This document shows positions 24,730 to 34,400 of a stretch of 64,000 bases of DNA, in pieces. Position numbers and translations under genes: made by a program. The first letter of the stretch is position 1. The number at the start of each line of letters is the position of its first letter. Source of the DNA: Polydactylus sextarius (taxonomy: Eukaryota > Chordata > Actinopteri > Polynemidae). Where the stretch lies: assembly GCA_016801845.1 (NCBI GenBank), contig CM028912.1, positions 19,776,001 to 19,840,000 on the forward strand, written 5' to 3'. The notes below the pieces were generated by a model, which did not search any database, was not told the DNA's origin, and worked only from the letters and a program-made list of their open reading frames with translations.

Positions 24730-27700
24730 AAAAAACACAACAAACACAAACAAACAAACAAAAAAGAAACTGTAGGTGAAAAATGGACCTGCTAATTTCT
24801 CCCTTTTTTTTAATGCACTACTTCTACAGCTGTTAAAACCCTCCTAGAAAAAAAAAAAAGAGGAAAAAAAGTAAAAACAAAAAAATATTAAAAGCACAGC
24901 CACACCTAAGGCAGTCATTGCATTACTCTGAACATTAAATATTTAAAACACCAATTTAAAAAAAAAAAAGGGGGGGGGGTTCCCACTCATCACACTCATA
25001 AACAGAAGACATATAAATATATATATATATAAACAGACAGACAATACAATCTAGAAGAATATACATTTGCTGTTTTTAAACATCATTATAAGCAAGAAAA
25101 AAAGGATACAAATAAAGGAGGGAATAGTTTTGGCTCACCAATGCACGTATACCTACGTATTTTCCTTGCCTGTGTACCTACACAACTGGTGAAACCATTC
25201 GGCATTAAACGGTTGAATATTTACTGTCTCGTCCGGACTGTGTGGCCCCTGCAGAGACAGAGAAGCGCTCCTGGGGTGGGAGGGTGGGTAAGTAGGTACG
25301 AGGGGGAGGGGGGGGATTTTGCCATACCGCTCCCACAGCATTCCTCTTTATTACTCTGATCTCTGTACTGCTTAGCCTGTGCCCGCAGCCACGGTTCACA
25401 TTCTTTTCTCTCTTTTTTTCTTTTCTTTTCTTTCTCGAGTTTTCATTTTCTTTAGAGACAGAGGTTCAGTCCCCACTGAGACGATGGCAGAGTGAAGGAG
25501 AGTACAGTACAAAAGTGGGTGTCTGTGTGTGTTCGAGGAGGACCGGACCACGGTACACTTACAGTACAGGACACAAGTCACGGGTAAGCTGACAGGCTGC
25601 AGGCCAGCTCAGGTCAAGTGCTAGTTAGGAAGGTGGTGAGTTGTGTTTCCAAAATAAAAAAAAAATAAATAAAAAAACAACACAAATGTATTCACAAATA
25701 ACAATATCAAAACTTAGCAGCAGCCCTATAGGAGAAGCAAGTTATGAGTACAAAACACAGTACATTTGTTTCTTCTGGGGAGTAAAATGCTCTTTATCTG
25801 AATAAAATCATAAAAATTAGAAAGATATATAGATATTAAGAGATAAAGGTTAGACCACAGAGTTTATCTTGTCAAACAGGAAACAGGAAAATGTCGTGGT
25901 CCGTCATATGTATCCCAGATGTCATCTAACAAAAAAGATCGTCAAAATAAGGACTGTTGAAGAGAAAGTAACGGGGCTTGTAAAGAAAACTGTCTGAGAA
26001 TTAAACAAATGTGATTAACATTTCTGAACAGAAAAGTTATATAGTTAAAAATCTCTCATTGTAGTTTAATATAAAAAAAAAAAACCAAAACGGTGCCTTG
26101 TTAATTACACTGTTGGCATCTAGTCGACTGCTGAAAAAAAAAAAAAAATAATAAAAAGGTTGGCCATGACCTTCTGGCAACAGAATAATTTGGCTTAAGT
26201 TTCCTCAAATTTGCTGCATTGGTAAATCATGTCTGTGACTGAGAGTGAGAGATTTAGAAAGAGCGGTGTGGTGGTGACAGAGCAAAAAGCAGGAGAGGAG
26301 TGACAGACTAAATCCTGGTTTGTGAGGGACGCGCATTCAAAGTACATTTCTCACCCTATTAGTCCTGACCCACTGACTGTTCCACGTCCAATCAGGATCA
26401 CTGAGCTTCAACTGTCCCTCTCATTTTTATTAAATGACTATTGTGTAAACTGACCTCAATTACTTAATGACACTTGGTAGGGAACAGGGTTTGTTACTGT
26501 CTAAAGTGGGCGGTTTAACTATGTTAAAAACTAAAAAAAAAAAACAACCAAAAAACAAAAACAAAACAGACCTACGCTAGTTTAGAATGTTTTGTCCATC
26601 GGTAAATGTTTTAAAGTGCCAGTCATGGACTGAGACGGTGTAAAAATTCACGTTTAAATTCAAATAAAAAGGATTATTCTCTAGTTGACGGAAATGAACA
26701 GAGATAATTACAAATATGAAAGGAAATGATCAAAAATGAAAAAGAATGAAATTCAGTTTGTAGTTTTTGTAACCCTGCCATGGCAAACTCTCACTAGCAT
26801 GTTAGGAAAATCGTCTCAAGATGCCAAAAATTTTACAGTGGCAATATTGACATGTTTGCTTCCAATATAAAGTCAGAGTCACGCTGTTCAGAACCAACAC
26901 TCGGGAGCGACTGAGACAAAATATCAATATAATAAATAATCATATTACTTGAATTTGTGTAAATACTTGGCCATCAAAGTGTTCTGATTCTGATAAATAT
27001 AAAGAATAACCACATCATATAAATACTAAATAAAAAGCAGGAGATGTTACTGTGAACACAAGTATTTTTAGTACTCTGCAGGTGTGTTCCCGCACAAAGT
27101 TTCTTACATAGCAGAAACTTTAATATACACATTCACAGTTTTACTGCAAATTTCAACTAACAACTCGGTGTTAAATATTAAATGTCATGAGCAGATTAAT
27201 TATTGGTAAAAATGTGTTTTTACAGGTAAACTGTTTTCTGTGGGATGGCTCAGCTGTGCATCTACCCTCCCTGCAGTGAAACTTAGACCATGGCTGGGTT
27301 ACATTTAAATACGTAAAAAGGAGGGGTGGTGGTGGTGGGAGTCTGTATATCATCCCTGCACGTCCCAGAGACAGGCACCAGTCAGAGCCGGTGACTGGGA
27401 GGGAGATGTGGACTGGGAGATAAGAAGTTGTAGAGATATGGAGGGAAGGGAGGGGCTGCGTTCCAAACGACCGAGCGTTACCTCTCTGGCCTTCTGCGCT
27501 GCCAACTCGGCCTGCCGCTGTCTCTCCAGCTCCTCTAGAAGCTGCCGCTCCATGATGCGCTTCGCTTCCTCAACGCGCCGCAGCACCTCCCTCTCGATCT
27601 CGTCCTTCCTCTTCTCCAGCTCCTCCTCCACCCGCTTGGCCACGAGCTCCTCCACTCGCCGCGCCGTCTCCTCCTCAATTAGCTTCTCCTCGATCTCCTG

Positions 27701-30700
27701 CTGCCGGCTGGAGCACAGACACAGGAGGGAAAAAATGACAGGAGGAAGGAGAGCAGAAATGCATGGGGGGACGGTTTATAGGAAATCAAGATTGGAAGCC
27801 ATTTATCAACCTCATCTGCTTCCATACCAATGACACAAGTACCACACAAAATTTTAATTCAAATCTACTTTAAACACTGTTTTTAGGATGGTTTCTTCCA
27901 TTGGCTTGGTATAACATGCTTACATACAGTTGTCTTAAAGTACATTTCCAATGAGTCCTCACAGTGGGGGTGACCACAGAGCCATAATACCGGCCATTAC
28001 CGTGTCACTTAGCATTAAGTGTCTTGGGCTTAATGTTAAGTGACCTTAACATTAAGCCCAGCATAGGAGCAAAGGAAAAAGGTCCAGGTCAGGTTTGTCT
28101 CCAAGATAAAATGACTGCTTCAAAGTTAATAGACATGTAGTTTGTTAACCTTCCATCACATTAAAATGAACCAGTGGTCATCCTGGCATTTTTATTCTTG
28201 TTTTCATCAACCAATAAAAAGCCTCATCTTATTCTATTTCTGCCGTGCTTTCAAGACTGTAGTCAAGTCTGTTATAGCATGAAGGCAGAGTTAATGCAAA
28301 CAAAGAGTGCTTGTTTAGGGAAAAGAAGGGTATTACAGTGTCAAATTCACTGTGTGTGTTAGGTAGGAGGCAGAGATGATGTGAATAACAGATATTGGAT
28401 GCATGTTCCTAAATGAAGAGGATCAAATCACAGTTAACCAATAGTTTCAGTGACTAGGTTATAGTTGAGAAAGTGATAGATGTGAAAACAACAATGGTTT
28501 TTAAAAACCATTTGGTAACTGTGTGCCATTCAGTCACTATGTAGTTGTAGCTGCTGTTGTCAGCAACTATAGAGAAAATCCATTGGGTCCGTCCTATTTT
28601 TGACAACACACCCTGAATCGGCACATAGACGATGTGAGCCAATTTGGTAAAGGTTTCGAGTATGTAGCACATTCACACAGACAAATCTGACCACAGACCA
28701 AATCTGCCTGATTACTGATGTACACCACTGCCAACTAAAGCAGAGCAGACGCTGAGATATGGAGAACAGTGAAATGAATGGTACACGGTCACTGGCTGCA
28801 GTACAAAACCAAAACAATAAGGAAAGTTAAAGTTGAACTTGCATTCATCAGAACAAATCAACAAAACAACTGGAAAAACACTATTCTGCAAGAGGCTCAA
28901 TGGCAAATGTTGGAAAGGGAGATGGAATGGAATAAAAGAAAATAAACTCTCAATGTAATAGCTAGATGAATGGGAACAGTGGATCTTAGCACATTCAGAA
29001 AACATCTAACATTCAACACAACACACTTTACCAAGTCATTCTTGAATGACATGTAAAATCACCCAAATCAAGGCCTGGTTGCATATAACATTGAACAGTT
29101 CTAGTATACTACTTGTATATATTACTTGCTATGCCAGCTTACCGTGCCCAAGTGGCAGTGAAAGAACCTGTTCGGTTCAGCAGCAGACTAAAGGGTTAAT
29201 ACAGATGGAGGTCACCTGTCAGACTGTGAACCTACTGAAAATGCTTTAATAAAGTTTCTTTCCTCTCACACTGTACTGTAAGCAAGAAGCTATTACAAGT
29301 TAGAAGGTGTGTTACTGCTACTGTAAACACACAACCTGCCTTCTCTGGATTTGATTTCATCCCATCAGCCAACTGGAAAGCAAAGACCTTACCCAACCCC
29401 AGGCCCAGCCTTTACTTCTCTAACAAGGCTGTGGTTCTCCATATTTACATTTCAGTGTCTGGTTAAATGGCTCTGTGGCCATTATGCAATAAACAACAAA
29501 AAGACAGCCGTTCAAGAGGCCAGGTGTGAGACAGTGGTTAAGATCTCAGGTGTCAGTGAGCCTCTGGCTACCACGCACACAGGCTCACAATAGCAGGTTC
29601 CATTCCTGACAATAGCAGAGCAGTAGTCATTGTGTGTGACAGCCGCAACCATGTTTTAAGATTCAGGGTGATAACAGTGTTACAGTTTTATCTGCATGTC
29701 CTGAAGCAACAACTTAAGTGTCAGGGTGGTGGATCCAAAAAAATCAGACACTTGTACCTGTGAACAATAACCGCCTCACTGTTCCATTACAACACAGTTA
29801 CAACAGAAGAGAAATGAGGAGCATTATTGTCTGGCCTTTAGGCAGAGGAAGTGGTCAGTCACAGATCTGACTGTTTAAAAGAGGGAAAATCAACTAAATG
29901 CATTGGAGACCAAGTGACACGGATGCTGCTGCGTGATATGTCACACCTCTGACCCTGCAGCATCAGCGTGCCATCTAACACACACTGCACTTCCACCAAC
30001 TTTGAGTCCAGTGTAAACAAGGAAAGGCAACAAGAGGTCTTCTTAACAGCAATACAACACAACCTCTGTGTAAATAGAGCTGATAGAGCAAGTATATAGC
30101 CAAAAAACATACTACATATAACTTATTGTATATTTCATGTTAAGTGAATTAAGATTTTTGTAACTAACTAAAATAAAGTGGCATATTATGCCATTCATTT
30201 TGATCCACGTACAACTTACGGCTAATGACTAGTACTTCAACAGTAACTAACCACAATTTCTTACATTTTCTGTGTGATATCTTCTGAGTTAGGAAACACT
30301 TAAAATGGCGTATCTCATCATTCTAGCTACAATAATAGTATAACAGACGACAAAACTATCAAAACTGCAATGTCTGCCACTGAGTCAAATTTTAAGTTTT
30401 GGACATGTTTAAAGTGTTCTGAATGTTAAACATGTTTGTCACTTTAATATGTGATTTCATTTTTTATTGCATCCCAAAGCGCAAAGTAAAAGTTGGGATG
30501 CAGTCAAACTGAAAAGCTGAGCTGGCTCCTGCAGCAAGCTGTTCAGTCTGACAGGAATAATAACCTTCCCTGTGTAGTCGGGGCCCTGCAGAGCCTAGCT
30601 GACGTTAGCATGCTTTTAGCAGCTAGCTTATTAGCATTAGCTTGCTAGCACGGAGAGCTAACGTGCACCATGTAACTGAAAGTAGTCGAGCTTAGCATTT

Positions 30701-31118
30701 AGCTTAGCACTTAGCTTAGCCGTTTTCTTGCAGACAATGTTATGTAACGTCAGCAAGCATTGAGAGTTTACTTCTAACATACATACATTTTCCTTTGCCT
30801 TTCCATTTCGGCCTTTCTTTCCTCCTCCTCCTTCCTCTGCTTCTCGTCCAGGGCATTTCTCTTGCTCAGTGTCCTGCCGAAGATGTCGATGCGTTCAGGC
30901 GGCGACGCTGCTCTGTCTCTGCGGGACGAAGTTGTGGTGGACCGAGAACGGGAACGAGACTCTCTGCGCCGGTTTCTTTTCGATTCGCGGGACTTGGACC
31001 TCTTCTTTGACCTCTCTCTGTCTCTGGATCGCGAGCGAGACCGGCTCCGTTTCTTACTGTGCTTGCTGCTTTTGGAGTGTTTGGACCGGGACGAGCTGCG
31101 GCTCCGAGAGCGGCCCAT
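23418..31118 (-). CDS. arglu1: arglu1, arginine and glutamate-rich protein 1 (complete, four coding exons)
   Basis: ARGLU1 is a nuclear protein that couples transcription (Mediator and nuclear-receptor coactivation) to alternative splicing. Exons are 30787-31118, 27482-27707, 24362-24445 and 23418-23582; all junctions are GT/AG and frames join exactly (332+226+84+165 nt) into 268 residues plus TGA, against 273 in human from memory. Residues 1-70 form an Arg/Ser-rich region (RSRSRSSSRSK..., KKRSRSRSRSRDRER). The conserved linker PPERIDIFGRT lies at 73-83. Residues about 91-250 are a charged Glu/Arg/Lys coiled coil with an LLEEL (LxxLL-type) motif at 167-171. The C-terminus ends GKGKSRPKLSFSLKAAE. 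Teleosts may have a and b copies; I do not assign which. Identity is essentially certain. Confidence 0.97.
23583..24361 (-). other. arglu1: arglu1 intron 3
   Basis: 779 bp between exons 3 and 4 with GTACGC donor and CAG acceptor. No repeat or additional exon was seen. Confidence 0.9.
24362..24445 (-). CDS. arglu1: arglu1 coding exon 3
   Basis: An 84-nt in-frame exon: 28 codons, EEEKSKREELEKILEENN through RKIAEAQAKL. Acceptor CCATCTAG (AG at 24447-24446), donor GTACGC (24361-24356). It matches the conserved segment EEERAKREELERILEENN of vertebrate ARGLU1. Confidence 0.95.
24446..27481 (-). other. arglu1: arglu1 intron 2 (counterpart of the mammalian UCE intron)
   Basis: 3,036 bp. In mammals ARGLU1 intron 2 is known to contain an ultraconserved element that controls intron retention and a nonproductive cassette exon. 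In this fish the intron includes A-rich and (TA)n low-complexity DNA near exon 3 (24690-25030), two splice-site-bounded candidate exons (25139-25270 and 25563-25620), and about 1.5 kb of AT-rich, microsatellite-free unique sequence (25640-27170). Conservation itself was not measured. Confidence 0.85.
25139..25270 (-). other. arglu1: candidate premature-stop cassette exon of arglu1
   Basis: On the minus strand a C/T-rich tract (CCCACCCTCCCACCCCAG, AG at 25272-25271) precedes the segment, and the donor TTG|GTGAGC (25138-25133) ends it: 132 nt. A second acceptor CTCTGCAG (AG at 25250-25249) gives a 110-nt form. Entered from exon 2 in phase 0, the long form reads ERFSVSAGATQSGRDSKYST then V and TAA; the short form also reaches a TAG (within CG TAG, just after GKENT). 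Either would trigger nonsense-mediated decay. Prediction only. Confidence 0.45.
27482..27707 (-). CDS. arglu1: arglu1 coding exon 2 (coiled coil)
   Basis: Encodes RQQEIEEKLIEEETARRVEE through QAELAAQKARE, 75 codons after one base that completes Ile111. Acceptor CTCCAG (AG at 27709-27708), donor GTAACG (27481-27476), ending in phase 0, so any retained intron or extra exon is read directly from this frame. The plus-strand open frame across it is its antisense shadow. Confidence 0.97.
27708..30786 (-). other. arglu1: arglu1 intron 1
   Basis: 3,079 bp, donor GTATGT and acceptor CAG. Holds a perfect 16-bp-stem hairpin (28025-28060) and, near exon 1, a cluster of TTAGC/GCTAGC words (30590-30722). 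No additional exon was recognised. Confidence 0.9.
28025..28060. repeat. perfect inverted repeat, 16-bp arms, 4-nt loop
   Basis: TGGGCTTAATGTTAAG (28025-28040), loop TGAC, then CTTAACATTAAGCCCA (28045-28060). Confidence 0.95.
30787..31118 (-). CDS. arglu1: arglu1 coding exon 1 (RS domain)
   Basis: The ATG at 31118-31116 begins MGRSRSRSSSRSKHSKSSKH and continues for 110 codons plus AT. The frame is also open 39 codons upstream, but MGRSRSRSSSRSK is the conserved family start. The exon ends at donor GTATGT (30786-30781); AT joins C of exon 2 to give Ile111. Confidence 0.97.
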
Positions 31119-31400
31119 GTTGACCACCTCCACCAGTCGAGCGTTTACACTTAACTGAAGGCTGATGTATGCACAATATCTCCAATTCTGTCCCACCAGA
31201 TCCTCTTCAAACTTGTTATATATGATAACTGACAAAAATAAAATACTTCAGCGTGTCCGTCTTGGAGAAATAATCATGCGAAAGTCGTTATTGTGTTCCC
31301 CTACTAACTTGCTACATAGAAAGATGGCGGTTTGTCGAGTTTGGAGTTTCCCATCAGGCACCGCGGCTTTCGTTATCTTCCGGTGGTCTTCGGGTCCCAA
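31119..31400 (-). promoter_or_regulatory. arglu1: arglu1 5' UTR and promoter
   Basis: The start codon is preceded by about 200 bp of unique sequence and then a cluster of promoter-type motifs: AAGATGGCGG (31321-31330), a YY1-type site read on the plus strand, and CTTCCGG (31377-31383), an ETS/GABP site that reads CCGGAAG on the minus strand. A TATA box was not seen, as is common for housekeeping genes. The exact transcription start is unknown. Confidence 0.5.
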
Positions 31401-31430
31401 AATTTGCCATCACTTTCTGCATGGAGGTAG

Positions 31431-31472
31431 TATGATATGAACCATAGACATATATGTCTATGATATGAACCA
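31431..31472. repeat. 20-bp palindrome between 14-bp direct repeats
   Basis: Perfect palindrome CATAGACATATATGTCTATG (31443-31462). The word TATGATATGAACCA occurs at 31431-31444 and 31459-31472, overlapping its arms. Confidence 0.95.
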
Positions 31473-34400
31473 CTATATTGTACAACATGTATCTTTATGA
31501 TGATGTGTGAAACAAACTGTGTTGAAGCATTTGCAGATCAAAGTGAGCTTGAAAACCTATATGTCCCAGAGAGCTATCCTTATATATTTTGTACTTGTTA
31601 ACTGTTTTGGACAGATTATGTCTGAATGCCAATGACCTATATTCAATCTTGAGCCGCTTGGAATTAATGCATTTTATTTATGATTTTGGTGGTGGAGGTA
31701 TGATGCCAAATATAGTGACGAGACCCAGAAATATGATCTAAGAAGTCCATTTAGATGCTTGTTAGATGCCAAAATACAGCACAATGAACTGCAATACTCA
31801 CAGACATGATTTTTTTCAGGAAATTTATCACTGTGGCAACTGTTTTATCTTTTGAGGCTGGGATGTTGAGATAAACTGTAGAAATACACAATTCACATTA
31901 CAATAATCTACCAGAAATGTGTGCATACATGCATGTCACTAGCCACAGCTGCTCTTTGACAGAACAGAACTTCACACTGACTTTAATTCTTGTCCCAATT
32001 TGACCTATAGTTGACTTTGCCTGTTGCTTTTGATTATTGTTTTCATGGACTATCATGGGCTAAATTATGTTTTATCTGACCATTTAAATATAGTAACAAA
32101 AACACAAGATAACCAACCAAAAGACAAAACAAGAGAGAAAAAACACATTTCACATAACATTACAATGACACAGTCCTCTACAAAATGATTGCCATCCTAC
32201 TCAGGCAAAATGAGGCCATTGTGAGATCTCTCCCCAGAGTGCTACGCTCGAAATAAACTGGCATTACTTTATTTAAAAATACATAACTCAAAAGCCTAGT
32301 GAATCAACTTTAAAAAGGTCACACTGCTCAAGATAAAAATGAAAGTGCTCCAACTACAGAAATATTTCGTTGTCATTTAGTTTTTCTTATTAACTAGAGC
32401 TTCTCAGACTCTAATTTTAGAAGAAAAAATAACTTCATCTGTAGATCAAAACTACCTTTAGTTGCTTTGAACTGAAAACTGTTTTCAGATGAGTCACTCT
32501 CATATCCACACAGATGAAAAGGGTTTTTGTGTTGAGTTACTGCTCTGCTCATTCAACTGCGAGCCTCTAGTGTCAGATTTAGTGTGAGCACCACCACAGA
32601 AATATAAATTTCCTCAGAATTAAAGCAAAGAGAGAAAGTATGTGATTTCATAGCCAGAAACTGAGCGAAGGTCTCGGTTCATCTATCGAGGAACAGCTTC
32701 CCTTGCCTGCCCTCCTTCCTTCCCTCTCTTTCTTATTCCTTAGCTTAAAGCCAAAGAATTGATTTTCTGTAACTTGTGGTTGTCTTTTATTTTAATGATC
32801 CACGAATTCTGTTCCCAGAGATGAGAGGAACAGACACTAAAGAGAGAGAGATATCTTGTTTTTTACTTGTGTAATGGGAAGGGAGAAGTGCTTAAAGCCT
32901 CTTTTAATGAATAATAGAAATGTTTCATGGAGGTGAAGAGGAGAAGAGTTCCAGTACAGCTCCAGTGGGAAAAAATAAGCAGAAATGGAGAAGCAGTGGA
33001 TGGTTAAATTAAAGAATTTGCAGAGCTTGTCTGCTTTCTTGGGTGGTTTGAGGTGACAACTGAAGCAATAACATGGGAAGGAAAGATGTGTTTGAGACTG
33101 ATTCAAGGAACCCAAAGAGCAGATTTTTGTTTTGTATTTGTCTGATGCATATTTTACAGGAACCCATACAAAGAAATCTCAGGAGTAATAATCTGGATAT
33201 TTAAATGATCACATGATATTCAAGGCTTAAACGTTTATGTGCCACCGGAGCGCCATGTATTCCTGTGGAAGGAAAAGTTTTAGCCAAAGAGTTTCTCAAT
33301 AAACTGGCTCCAAAATAATGGCAATCAAATAATTTCACCTGCCTTCGGTATTACAGAATTCTAATGTATTTTCCAGCACAATAACATGAGTAAGCTTAAA
33401 AAAAAAACCATTCGTATGCAGGGTTGTTTGCATTAAGAATTACAGTTGAATGAGAAAATATTCAGACACTTTTTACACACTTTACAGTGTTGTAGATGTA
33501 AATGGATAAAATCCCCATTTCGTCCATCAATCAACACTAAATAATCTACAGTGAAAACAATATGAACTGAAATGTTTCTTTATTCTCAGAATCAAGAGAA
33601 GTTAGTTAAAGCTATGGATCTCTTGAAACTGGTGTATCAAAATAAATAGTTTTATTAATATTATGGTAAATTTATCTAATAAAATCTAATGTACATGTAA
33701 AATTCTCACGCACTGCCAGGAGTCAGTTTGAATCATTTTTGATGAATTGTAGAAACCACCAACTCAGGTTTAACCCAATTACACAAAGATCTAAGGAATC
33801 AAAAAGTCCAACCCTTTCATGGCTCTTTTCTGTCAGTCCCCTCACCCTGCCCCGTGGTTGCTCCTCAGGGGGGAAAACACTTAACAAACGCAGGATCTCT
33901 TTTAAAAAGCTCTTTGTCACATTGTCATGTGGTTGACCCAGGGGCTTTGTCATAAAGACCACCCCCACCACCATGAGAACAACTCTTTCATGGAAGAAGA
34001 GAGGCAGAGATGGAGACAAAGACGGAGGATGGCAGAGGTGGAGATTTTGAGAGAGTGATGAGATTGAAGATGTGTCGGACAGGAGGGGAGGAGGTAGTTG
34101 TGGAGGTCAGTGGTGTGGCTTGTTGCAGGGAGTCAGCCTGGGTGACAGCATTGACCAAAGACAGCAGGGAGACACACCATGTCCTGTCTCATTAGAGCTT
34201 TTCATCTCTTCTCTTGAGTCTCTTCTAGTTAGCAGTGCAGACGTGTTTAGTCTGATTTATATTCTAAATATTACAGATTCTATGCATATTATATTTGGGT
34301 AATTCTGTATCTTTCAATGGATTGGCATGTTGTGTAGAATTTGTACCAGTGTATCACTACAACATCTATAATGTCTATACTCATAAACTAATAATAACCA

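Noticed and set aside
27408..27833. 141-codon plus-strand frame rich in serine and arginine
   Set aside because: Antisense shadow of arglu1 exon 2.
30795..31158. Plus-strand frames opposite arglu1 exon 1
   Set aside because: Antisense shadows of the RS-domain coding sequence; residue patterns mirror the repeated codons.
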